From NCBI GenBank assembly GCA_958346135.1, contig CATVQN010000034.1, forward strand, positions 1 through 8,401: 8,401 nucleotides of DNA, in the 5' to 3' direction. Both the position numbers and the translations under genes were made by a program. This document shows positions 1 through 6,096 of this stretch, piece by piece (the first letter of the stretch is position 1; each line of letters opens with the position of its first letter). The stretch is from an uncultured Eubacteriales bacterium. GTDB taxonomy: Bacteria; Bacillota; Clostridia; Monoglobales; Monoglobaceae. The notes under the pieces were generated by a model. That model was not told where the DNA came from and made no database searches. It was given only the letters and a program-made list of their open reading frames with translations.

Positions 1-18
1 ACATCCGTAAAACCGCAT

Positions 19-40
19 AAACTCTATACTTTTAGAGTTT
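19..40. repeat. 8-bp inverted repeat upstream of the SLH-MBL gene
   Basis: AAACTCTA (19-26) and TAGAGTTT (33-40) form a perfect 8-bp inverted repeat around a 6-base loop. It lies about 40 bases before the first start codon. The stem is AT-rich, so a stable RNA hairpin is doubtful. It may be a regulator-binding site, or the remains of a terminator for a gene left of the window. I found no pair of -35/-10 boxes with good spacing in bases 1-79. Confidence 0.35.
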
Positions 41-79
41 TGCACGTGGCTAATCACTTTATTTTAAGGAGGGATTTTC

Positions 80-1507
80 ATGCGAAATAAAATCACGGCG
101 CTGCTGACTGCAGTCCTGATACTTTTTACCGCTTTTCCCGGCGTCGGCTTTGCCTATGACGCCGTTTTCTCCGACGTTCCGGCAGACGCCTGGGAAGCAC
201 CCTACGTCTATGACCTAGTAGGCCGGGGAATTTTAAGCGGCTACGGCGACGGCACCTTCGGACCCCGCATTACGGTACAGCGGTGCGAATACGCCAAAAT
301 GCTGGTAGGAATCACCAATACCCCGCTCAGCACCAGCGTTTCCACCCCCTATGCGGACGTTCCCGCCTGGGAATGGTATTTTCCCTATGTGAACAGTTCC
401 CTTTCCTATATTACCGGCTTTACCGATAACGGAGTACTGACCTTTCAGCCGGAGGCGGATGCCACTCGTGAGGACGTGACCGTGGCTCTGATTAAAGCTC
501 TGGGAACCGATCTTTCACCCTATGATGATCCGACCGGCTTTCTGTCCCAGCGTTTTTCAGACGTTTCCAGCATCTCTGTCCACAACCGCGTCTATATTGC
601 CGCCGCAGTTGACAAGGGCTATATTACCGGAGACGAAAACGGAACCTTCCGGGGTCAGGATTCTATCATCCGTGCCGAAATTGTTGCCATTCTCTGCCGA
701 GCCTTTCCCTTAGTAAACGATACCAACAGCGACTTAGTTGCCGTCAATGACACATTGACGGCTTTCTTTTTGGATGTGGGACAAGGGGACTGCTGTTATC
801 TGGAGCTGCCCGGCGGTAAAACCATGCTGATTGACGCCGGAACCGCCGCGGCTGAGGATACCATTTTGCATTTCTTACAGGCGCGCAGCTGCCGGCGACT
901 GGATTATGTCATTGCCACCCATCCCCATGCCGACCATATCGGTTCGATGACAGCGGTATTAAAAAGCGTTCCGGTGGGAACCATCTATATGCCAAAGGTA
1001 TCGACTAACACCAAAACCTTTGAAAAACTGCTGGAAACCATTCTCGCCCAAAACATCCCGGTGATAACCGCCAAAAGCGGCGTCACCATTGACCTTTCTC
1101 CCTCTTTGTCCGCGGTCTTTCTCGCACCGTCGGCAGAGACGGATGACCTGAACAACGCCTCGGCTGTTTTACGACTCTCCTACGGAGAGAACGATTTTCT
1201 CTTTGCCGGCGATGCGGAGTCCGCCTCAGAAGCACTGATGCTACAGACCGGACTGCCGCTGGATGCCGAAGTCTTAAAGGTGGGACACCACGGCTCTGAC
1301 ACCTCGTCCACCGGGGCATTCCTGGCAGCAGTGCATCCACAGTTTGCGGTCATCTCCTGCGGTGCCGGGAACTCTTACGGGCACCCCAAACAGGTAACCC
1401 AAGATGCGCTCACACAAATCGGCGCTGCAGTTTACCGAACCGACTTAAACGGTACTATTACCGTTTCAGGAAACGGAGCGGATTTACAAATCCATTCCGA
1501 ACGTTAG
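80..1507 (+). CDS. Exported SLH-domain protein with ComEC-like metallo-beta-lactamase domain
   Basis: The 475-residue product is predicted to be exported and held on the cell surface, with a C-terminal metal-dependent hydrolase. Residues 1-25 form a signal peptide (basic MRNK, hydrophobic core, likely cleavage after GFA). Three SLH repeats follow at about 30-79, 91-142 and 159-210; their usual TRAE-type motif is degenerate in the first (QRCE), partial in the second (TRED) and better in the third (IRAE). Residues about 228-475 are a metallo-beta-lactamase fold of the ComEC/Rec2 C-terminal type: FLDVGQGD (230-237), the metal-binding HPHADH (281-286), AGD (376-378), GHHGSDTSS (402-410) and a late histidine, H435. 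All metal ligands appear present. SLH domains normally bind pyruvylated secondary cell-wall polymer. By family the enzyme may act on nucleic acid or another phosphodiester, but the substrate is inference. The start is set by AAGGAGGG at 66-73, 6 bases before ATG. It is the first gene of a five-gene run and is followed 29 bases later by a DUF3006 gene. Confidence 0.9.
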   Translation: MRNKITALLTAVLILFTAFPGVGFAYDAVFSDVPADAWEAPYVYDLVGRGILSGYGDGTFGPRITVQRCEYAKMLVGITNTPLSTSVSTPYADVPAWEWYFPYVNSSLSYITGFTDNGVLTFQPEADATREDVTVALIKALGTDLSPYDDPTGFLSQRFSDVSSISVHNRVYIAAAVDKGYITGDENGTFRGQDSIIRAEIVAILCRAFPLVNDTNSDLVAVNDTLTAFFLDVGQGDCCYLELPGGKTMLIDAGTAAAEDTILHFLQARSCRRLDYVIATHPHADHIGSMTAVLKSVPVGTIYMPKVSTNTKTFEKLLETILAQNIPVITAKSGVTIDLSPSLSAVFLAPSAETDDLNNASAVLRLSYGENDFLFAGDAESASEALMLQTGLPLDAEVLKVGHHGSDTSSTGAFLAAVHPQFAVISCGAGNSYGHPKQVTQDALTQIGAAVYRTDLNGTITVSGNGADLQIHSER

Positions 1508-1536
1508 ACACAGGCTACATAAGGGAGGGATACACA

Positions 1537-1746
1537 ATGACAGTAATTTTAGATCGGTTTGAAGAAAATTATGCCGTAGTTGAACTGCCTGACGGAGATT
1601 TTGTAAATCTTTCCCGGCAGCTGATTCCGGACGCCAAGGAGGGCGATGTCATTACCATTTCCATTGACGAACAAGAAACGAAGGAGCGGGCCAAAAAGAT
1701 TCAGTCACTGATGGAACAGGTTTTTGGACCGTCCGACGAAGAGTAA
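1537..1746 (+). CDS. DUF3006 family small protein
   Basis: This 69-residue acidic protein matches the DUF3006 pattern: it opens with an ILDRFEEN..AVVEL segment, then a DGDFVNLSRQLIPDAKEGDVI stretch in two parts typical of a small beta-rich domain, and ends in a charged helix (about residues 46-64). No signal peptide or membrane segment is visible, so it should stay in the cytoplasm. From general knowledge, DUF3006 genes are often found beside ComEC-like metallo-beta-lactamase genes, which fits the gene 29 bases upstream. Its molecular role is unknown. AAGGGAGGG (1521-1529) lies 7 bases before the ATG. The next gene starts 13 bases after the stop, so co-translation in one operon is likely. Confidence 0.85.
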   Translation: MTVILDRFEENYAVVELPDGDFVNLSRQLIPDAKEGDVITISIDEQETKERAKKIQSLMEQVFGPSDEE

Positions 1747-1759
1747 AGGGGGAATTTTG

Positions 1760-2935
1760 ATGCAATACCGGCGAGATCCCAAAAGCGGAAATCTGCTCTC
1801 GGTTTTAGGCTACGGCTGTATGCGCTTTACCAAAAAGGGAAGGAGCATTGACCAGGAAAAGGCCGAGAGAGAAATGGCACACGCCATCGCTCTCGGGGTA
1901 AACTATTTTGATACCGCTTACATCTATCCCGGAAGCGAGGTTGCGGTGGGAAAATTCCTTGCCAAGGGCAATCGGGACAAAATCTATTTAGCAACCAAGC
2001 TGCCGCATTATATCGTAAAAAACCTGGCCGATGCCGATCGGATTTTTGAGGAAGAGCTACGCCGGCTGCAGACAGACCATATTGACTATTACCTCATGCA
2101 TATGCTCACCGACATCGGCAGCTGGAACCGGATGCGGGAGATGGGCATTGAGGATTGGATTCAAAGGCGAAAGGCCGCCGGACAAATCCGACAGCTGGGG
2201 TTTTCCTATCACGGAGGGACGCCGGGGTTTTTGAAAATTTTAGAGTCCTATGACTGGGATTTTTGCCAGGTACAATTCAATTATATGGACGAACACAGCC
2301 AGGCCGGGCTAAAGGGCATCCAGCGGGCATCCGAGCTTGGCATTCCGGTTATTATTATGGAACCGCTTCGGGGCGGACGGCTGGCCGGCGGCCTGCCCCA
2401 GAGAGCAAAAGAAGTTTTTGCCAAGGCCGATCCTAATCGAAGTCCGGCTAACTGGGCGCTGCGCTGGATCTGGAATCATCCTGAGGTCACCACCGTCCTC
2501 TCCGGCATGAATGCTATGGAGCAAATTGACGAAAATGTCCGAATCGCCTGTGCTGCGGCTGCAAACAGTCTGACCGAGCAGGAGCTTTCGGTCTATGATG
2601 ATGCCCGCAAAGAAATCAACCGTGTCACCAAGGTAGGCTGTACCGGCTGCGGCTATTGTATGCCCTGTCCCCAAGGCGTTGATATCCCGGTTTGCTTTCG
2701 CTGCTATAATGTCCTGTTTTCGGACGGCTGGTTCAACGGACTGCGGGAATATCTGATGTGCACCACCCTGCGCACCAACCATTCCAATGCCTCGAAATGT
2801 ATCGGCTGCGGAAAATGCGAGCGCCATTGTCCCCAGGCCATTCCCATCCGAAAAGAGCTTGCAAATGTTCGAAAGAAGATGGAACGTCTGCCCTATAAAA
2901 CGGTTCGCTTTCTTTCCCGGCTTGTAAAGTTTTAA
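1760..2935 (+). CDS. Aldo/keto reductase with C-terminal 4Fe-4S ferredoxin domain
   Basis: The 391-residue product is a predicted oxidoreductase: an aldo/keto reductase TIM barrel fused to a ferredoxin-like tail, cytoplasmic, substrate unknown. Using the start at 1760, the AKR catalytic tetrad is visible as D51 and Y54 (DTAYIYPGSE), K80 (ATKLP) and H114 (YLMHML). The tail has two cysteine clusters: C294-x2-C297-x2-C300-x2-C303-P, and C347-x2-C350-x2-C353-x3-C357-P, each able to hold one [4Fe-4S] cluster. Extra cysteines C312 and C315 lie between them. This architecture (COG1453 type) is common in anaerobes, where the clusters may exchange electrons with ferredoxin-like partners; that is family inference. 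An in-frame ATG at 1724 exists inside the previous gene, but AAAGGGGGA (1745-1753), 6 bases before 1760, favours the later start. The 13-base gap suggests operon membership. Confidence 0.93.
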   Translation: MQYRRDPKSGNLLSVLGYGCMRFTKKGRSIDQEKAEREMAHAIALGVNYFDTAYIYPGSEVAVGKFLAKGNRDKIYLATKLPHYIVKNLADADRIFEEELRRLQTDHIDYYLMHMLTDIGSWNRMREMGIEDWIQRRKAAGQIRQLGFSYHGGTPGFLKILESYDWDFCQVQFNYMDEHSQAGLKGIQRASELGIPVIIMEPLRGGRLAGGLPQRAKEVFAKADPNRSPANWALRWIWNHPEVTTVLSGMNAMEQIDENVRIACAAAANSLTEQELSVYDDARKEINRVTKVGCTGCGYCMPCPQGVDIPVCFRCYNVLFSDGWFNGLREYLMCTTLRTNHSNASKCIGCGKCERHCPQAIPIRKELANVRKKMERLPYKTVRFLSRLVKF

Positions 2936-2969
2936 ATAAACTGCTTACGAAAATATGGGGAGGTATTTT

Positions 2970-3944
2970 ATGGTACGTTTTGCAAAGCCTGAAGACCTGG
3001 AATTTCTCAAACACGCCTGGGATGTCTGCTTTGACGATCCTAAGGACTTTATCGACTGGAATTTTAAACGAAATTTTTCTTTCTCCGATACCCTGATTGC
3101 GGAATCTGAGGGTCAGCCTGCCTCCAATATGCAGCTGATGCCACATCGGATTCGGCTGCGGAATCAAGAATATGACATTAACTATGTATCCGGTGTGGCA
3201 ACCCTTCCGGAATACCGGATGCGGGGTCTGGTGCGGGAGATGTTTGCCTTTGCCTTTTTGGAAATGTGCAAACGAAATCATCCCATCAGTCTTTTGGTTC
3301 CTTTTAAATACGAATTTTATGAAAAATTCGGATACAAACAGTGTTATGAAAAAATTTTTCGCCATACCGATTCTCTGCCTCGGCACGGACTGCTCACCGG
3401 AGAGGATCTTGGCATCGGACTGATTCGTCGCTTGGATACGGTGTATCAAAAAGCCATGGCGGACAAAACCGGATATGTTTTGCGTACCCAGGAAACCTGG
3501 CAGCGGATTTTAGAGGATCTGCTTTTTCTGTCCAAGGGCTGTATACTGTTTCATCAGACCGACGGACAGGATGACGGATACGCACTCATCAGTCCCGGTG
3601 AAAAGAACGGTTGGGAGATTCATGAGTTGCTTGGCCCCTGCGTTCTTTCGTTCTCGGAGGAGAAAAAACCCTTTGCCATGGCAAGAATCCTGGATGTGAA
3701 ACGGATTCTGCTGGACTTGACTGAGGACTTTGACGGCTGCTGGAGAGTAAAAATTATTGACGAAAACATTGCCGCCAATAACATGACTGTAAAGCTCACC
3801 CACGGCTCGGTTGTTCCTTGCAGCAACTATGATACCGAAATCAATATCAAACAGCTGACCCAGCTGATTTTCGGCTTTGCCGAGGACTTTACGGGAACCG
3901 GACTCTTTCCCAAAACCGACCCTTATCTTAACATGATTTTCTAA
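2970..3944 (+). CDS. GNAT-family N-acetyltransferase, Eis-like
   Basis: The 324-residue product is a predicted acetyl-CoA-dependent N-acetyltransferase. The N-terminal GNAT domain (about 1-130) shows the acetyl-CoA loop motif as VATLPEYRMRGLVREMF (76-92), a variant of V..P.yRg.Glg. It continues with LVPFKYEFYEKFGYK (109-123), a signature seen in Eis-type enzymes. The C-terminal part (about 238-324) begins ARILDVKRILLDL and resembles the sterol-carrier-like domain that ends Eis proteins. At 324 residues it is shorter than classical Eis proteins of about 400. Eis enzymes acetylate amines such as aminoglycosides or lysines, but the substrate here cannot be told. An ATG at 2955 is in frame, but the GGGGAGG at 2957-2963 would then be inside the gene; it sits 6 bases before the ATG at 2970, which I prefer. 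The gap from the reductase gene is 34 bases. Confidence 0.82.
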   Translation: MVRFAKPEDLEFLKHAWDVCFDDPKDFIDWNFKRNFSFSDTLIAESEGQPASNMQLMPHRIRLRNQEYDINYVSGVATLPEYRMRGLVREMFAFAFLEMCKRNHPISLLVPFKYEFYEKFGYKQCYEKIFRHTDSLPRHGLLTGEDLGIGLIRRLDTVYQKAMADKTGYVLRTQETWQRILEDLLFLSKGCILFHQTDGQDDGYALISPGEKNGWEIHELLGPCVLSFSEEKKPFAMARILDVKRILLDLTEDFDGCWRVKIIDENIAANNMTVKLTHGSVVPCSNYDTEINIKQLTQLIFGFAEDFTGTGLFPKTDPYLNMIF

Positions 3945-3950
3945 GGAGGT
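3943..3950 (+). promoter_or_regulatory. Consensus ribosome binding site overlapping the upstream stop codon
   Basis: AAGGAGGT is a perfect anti-16S match. Its first two bases are the last two of the TAA stop of the acetyltransferase gene, and it sits 8 bases before the ATG at 3959. This suggests that ribosomes ending one gene can re-initiate on the next. Confidence 0.85.
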
Positions 3951-3958
3951 AGGCTTTT

Positions 3959-4432
3959 ATGGGTAATGCCGCAATTTACGAGACCCCCTTCGGCCCTGTC
4001 ACCATGATTGAGAAGGACGGCTTTCTCACCGATCTGCGCCTTGGCGCATCCTATGCCTTGGACTATGTCATACGAGAAACGCCGCTGACCGCCAACGCCT
4101 ATATGCAGCTGTGCCAATATTTTCGGGGAGAGCGAAGGAATTTTGATCTTCCCATGTGTCCCGGCGGAACTGCATTCCAAAAGCGGGTTTGGACAGCACT
4201 GCTCACCATTCCCTACGGGGAAACCCGTTCCTACAAGGAGATTGCTGTGCAAGCCGGGAATCCCCGTGCGGCTCGGGCAGTTGGCATGGCCAACAACCGC
4301 AACCCTCTTTTATTCCTGATACCCTGTCATCGCTGTGTCGGCTCTGACGGCTCGCTGGTCGGCTATCGAGACGGTCTTGCGATAAAGCAACGACTTTTGG
4401 AGCTGGAACAAAACGGGACGGCTCTTTTATGA
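3959..4432 (+). CDS. ogt: Methylated-DNA--protein-cysteine methyltransferase
   Basis: This 157-residue protein is a suicidal DNA repair enzyme that moves the alkyl group from O6-alkylguanine to its own cysteine. The active site is IPCHR (121-125) with acceptor C123. Other family marks are the helix-turn-helix region with PYGETRSYKEIA (85-96), RAARAVGMANNRNP (103-116) including the likely arginine finger R107, and GSDGSLVGY (128-136). The length is normal for Ogt/MGMT proteins lacking the Ada N-terminal metal-binding part. Two small departures are C126 directly after PCHR, where V is usual, and YRDGL where Y.GGL is usual. It is the last gene of the plus-strand run, 14 bases after the acetyltransferase, and is followed by a strong hairpin. 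I cannot tell ogt from a plain mgmt-type name with certainty. Confidence 0.95.
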   Translation: MGNAAIYETPFGPVTMIEKDGFLTDLRLGASYALDYVIRETPLTANAYMQLCQYFRGERRNFDLPMCPGGTAFQKRVWTALLTIPYGETRSYKEIAVQAGNPRAARAVGMANNRNPLLFLIPCHRCVGSDGSLVGYRDGLAIKQRLLELEQNGTALL

Positions 4433-4453
4433 TAAAAACCGATTCTCCCAATA

Positions 4454-4494
4454 ACAGGCTGAGGGGCAGGAAATTTTCCTGCCCCTCAGCTTGT
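4454..4494 (+). terminator. Strong hairpin between convergent genes
   Basis: A 13-bp perfect GC-rich stem (4458-4470 with 4478-4490, GCTGAGGGGCAGG) closes a 7-base AAATTTT loop. It extends by four further pairs, one of them G-U, to 4454/4494 when read on the plus strand. It lies 22 bases after the ogt stop and ends 26 bases before the end of the minus-strand small gene, so it can serve as a terminator for both. No U-run follows directly on either strand; the nearest plus-strand T-run is at 4509-4515. It may therefore work imperfectly or as a 3'-end stabiliser. Confidence 0.7.
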
Positions 4495-4520
4495 AAAACC
4501 TAATACCATTTTTTTATAAA

Positions 4521-4763
4521 CTAGGATTTCGCCGGATTTCTTTTGTCGCCGCCTGCCGGCATCGGCTTTGATTGTGCAAAGCTGTACACATCTGCATAGT
4601 TCTCCAGCTCCTCCTCCGACTCCGGCGGCACCTGAATCAGGCCGGTGCATTCCGTAGCCGAGGCCGCATTGGTCAGCTCAAACGCCGGCCTGCCGTCCTT
4701 ATCCTCCCACTCTGCCGCACCGACAACCGGGTGTTTTTCTTTCATTTCCTGTTTCTTTTCCAT
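4521..4763 (-). CDS. Unrecognised 80-residue hypothetical protein
   Basis: I do not recognise this small protein. It starts with a lysine- and glutamate-rich segment (MEKKQEMKEKHP), then a WEDKDGRPAFELTNA stretch, a central acidic part (ESEEELENYADV, about 48-59) and a hydrophilic C-terminus (PAGGDKRNPAKS). One cysteine (C39) is present, and there is no signal peptide or membrane segment. It fills the gap between sfsA and the ogt terminator. AGAAAGG at 4774-4780 lies 10 bases upstream of the ATG, an acceptable but not strong site. The later in-frame ATG at 4745 has no properly spaced site. A possible promoter lies at 4833-4859. The overlapping plus-strand reading frame (4572-4805) is Leu/Arg/Phe-rich and looks like an antisense shadow. 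Whether the protein is made is not certain. Confidence 0.6.
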   Translation of the reverse strand: MEKKQEMKEKHPVVGAAEWEDKDGRPAFELTNAASATECTGLIQVPPESEEELENYADVYSFAQSKPMPAGGDKRNPAKS

Positions 4764-4832
4764 CTCTTTAGAACCTTTCTGATTGGATTACTCTTTCGAT
4801 TCTAGTATGAGATTTTTCTCGCATTTTATTCT

Positions 4833-4859
4833 CTTATAAGAAATGATATAAAATGTCAA
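4833..4859 (-). promoter_or_regulatory. Possible sigma-A-type promoter for the small 80-residue gene
   Basis: On the minus strand a consensus -35 TTGACA (4854-4859) is followed by a -10-like TATAAG (4833-4838) with a 15-base spacer, which is short of the ideal 17. The site lies just after the sfsA stop and about 70 bases before the start of the small gene, in an AT-rich stretch. It would let the small gene be expressed apart from sfsA. Confidence 0.45.
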
Positions 4860-4887
4860 AGCAGTAATAAGGACATCGCAGCGCCGC

Positions 4888-5571
4888 TTATTCGCAAAGC
4901 TTAACCGGCACCTGTCCTACCGCAAAGATTTCCTCCGGCGTGACATGGCACTCCAGCGCCAGAATCCGAACCCCCACCCTCTGCGCACGCAGCAGCGCCT
5001 CGGCAAAAGCCGGATGGGTTTTTCGGTTGGGGGTAAAGTACCGTACATTCTCCATTTGAATCACAAAGACCGCCCAGGCTTCAAAGCCTTTTTCTACACA
5101 GTTGCAAAGCTCCTCCAAATGCTTGATTCCCCGCTCTGTCGGCGCATCCGGAAACAGAACCACGCCGTCCTCCTCCAGCGTAACACCCTTGATTTCGGCA
5201 AAAATTCTGCGTTCCTCCGCCTCCAGATAGAAGTCCAGTCGGGATGCGCCATAGCGCTGTTCCCCCTTAATCAGAGTCAACCCCGACACGCCGCCCTCCC
5301 TTGCCCACTGGGCAAAAACTCCGTTGGGGATCTGACTGTCCATGTTGATCAGCCGCATTCCTTTTTCCACCGAAATCAAATCATACCGCGTCTTGCGGTC
5401 GGGGTTTGCCGCCCGCTGAACATAGACCACTGCGCCGGGAATCAGCAGCTCTCTGCAGCGTCCTGTATTTTTCACATGACAGACCTCTGTTTTCCCGTCT
5501 AACTCAATATGGGCAATAAAACGGTTCGGACGATCTATAAAGATTCCTTTTTGGATTCGCTCATAACGCAC
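4888..5571 (-). CDS. sfsA: SfsA family protein (sugar fermentation stimulation protein homolog)
   Basis: The 227-residue product matches SfsA over its whole length (E. coli SfsA is 234). Visible family marks are HVKNTGRCREL (32-42), RYGASRLDFYLE (106-117), FAEIKGVTLEE (124-134), FPDAPTERGIKHLEEL (140-155) and RYFTPNRKTHPAFAEAL (177-193). D113, E126 and K128 fit the D...ExK pattern of a PD-(D/E)XK nuclease-like core, and an N-terminal OB-like part (about 8-75) may bind nucleic acid. The E. coli name comes from effects on maltose metabolism; the true biochemical role is not settled. The start is a GTG at 5571, preceded by AAAGGA (5581-5586) 9 bases away, and no better in-frame start follows. 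The first 37 bases overlap the end of the preceding gene, suggesting translational coupling. Confidence 0.93.
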   Translation of the reverse strand: MRYERIQKGIFIDRPNRFIAHIELDGKTEVCHVKNTGRCRELLIPGAVVYVQRAANPDRKTRYDLISVEKGMRLINMDSQIPNGVFAQWAREGGVSGLTLIKGEQRYGASRLDFYLEAEERRIFAEIKGVTLEEDGVVLFPDAPTERGIKHLEELCNCVEKGFEAWAVFVIQMENVRYFTPNRKTHPAFAEALLRAQRVGVRILALECHVTPEEIFAVGQVPVKLCE

Positions 5572-6029
5572 GGTATCTCATCCTTTCCAAGTCCCAGTTC
5601 CCGGGCGGCAATCTCTGCCGCACAAGCCACCAGACAGGAACAGGGACGCTTTTGATAATAGGCATGACTGCGTTTTTCCGGCACAGAACCATCCGCACCG
5701 CCGGACAGTCCCAACAGGTCCCGGCAGACAATCGAACCGTTCTCCGCCCGAAAAGCCTCTGCCATCCGCTGGATTCGGGCATAGTGCTCCCTTTTTCCAT
5801 CATAGTCACCGGGATCACTGTAACCCTTCAGCAGTCCCGCCACCATAAACATTCCGCTGACGGCACCGCAGACCTCCCGCAGACGGCCCATACCGCCGCC
5901 AAAGGAGGATGCCAGCCGCAACAATGATTCGGGATCGGCCCCCGTTTCTTCTGCAAATGTCAGCACAACCGCCTGGGCACAGTTGTAACCCTGACGAAAC
6001 AAATTTTCTGCCTTTTCTCCGTAATTCAT
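5535..6029 (-). CDS. C_GCAxxG_C_C family (redox-type cysteine motif) protein
   Basis: This 164-residue cytoplasmic protein matches the C_GCAxxG_C_C family, named for its conserved cysteine pattern. Visible are GYNCAQAV (C17), the glycine-rich FGGGMGRLREVCGAVSG (43-59, C54), SIVCRDLLG (C102) and RPCSCLVACAAEIAA with C130, C132 and C136. The spaced cysteines suggest redox or metal-cluster chemistry, but no member is well enough known to me to give a reaction. An in-frame ATG at 6086 would start inside the upstream hairpin, and one at 6038 has GGAAGGGG directly against it. The ATG at 6029 has AAGGGG (6039-6044) 9 bases upstream and starts in the usual MNYGEKAENLFRQGYNC style, so I chose it. Its end overlaps sfsA by 37 bases. 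Confidence 0.9.
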   Translation of the reverse strand: MNYGEKAENLFRQGYNCAQAVVLTFAEETGADPESLLRLASSFGGGMGRLREVCGAVSGMFMVAGLLKGYSDPGDYDGKREHYARIQRMAEAFRAENGSIVCRDLLGLSGGADGSVPEKRSHAYYQKRPCSCLVACAAEIAARELGLGKDEIPCVMSESKKESL

Positions 6030-6046
6030 TTCTATCATCCCCTTCC

Positions 6047-6082
6047 AAAAAGTAAAGGGGTACGGTTTTGACCGCACCCTTT
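6047..6082 (-). terminator. Hairpin plus U-run between deacetylase and cysteine-motif gene
   Basis: Read on the minus strand, AAAGGGTGCGGT (6082-6071) pairs with ACCGTACCCCTTT (6066-6054) around a 4-base CAAA loop. This gives 12 pairs with one bulged C and one G-U, followed after two bases by UUUUU (6051-6047). It is a plausible intrinsic terminator for the deacetylase gene, 15 bases past its stop, or an attenuator in front of the downstream gene. The arm CCCCTT could instead pair with the AAGGGG ribosome binding site at 6039-6044. Confidence 0.65.
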
Positions 6083-6096
6083 GCAATCATCATTTC

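Noticed and set aside
1..79. Promoter for the five-gene run
   Set aside because: TTGCAC at 40-45 was tried as a -35 box, but no TATAAT-like box lies at a usable distance, so no promoter is claimed.
1724..1759. Upstream in-frame ATG of the aldo/keto reductase
   Set aside because: It would overlap the DUF3006 gene and add 12 residues not expected in the family, while the ATG at 1760 has a well-spaced ribosome binding site.
2733..3449. Long minus-strand open frame of 238 codons
   Set aside because: It runs antisense across the reductase and acetyltransferase genes, has no recognisable domain, and both plus-strand genes have clear family motifs in the same bases.
4572..4805. Plus-strand frame opposite the small 80-residue gene
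   Set aside because: Its product is rich in Leu, Arg and Phe as expected for an antisense shadow. It ends in a hydrophobic run, but lacks a good ribosome binding site and lies downstream of a terminator.
4866..4892. AATAAG...CTTATT inverted repeat around the sfsA stop as a terminator
   Set aside because: The outer stem is only 6 weak pairs with a long inner loop, and no U-run follows on the minus strand.
4945..5502. Plus-strand open frame of 185 codons opposite sfsA
   Set aside because: It is antisense to a well-matched SfsA protein, and its translation is low-complexity in character without motifs or a good ribosome binding site.
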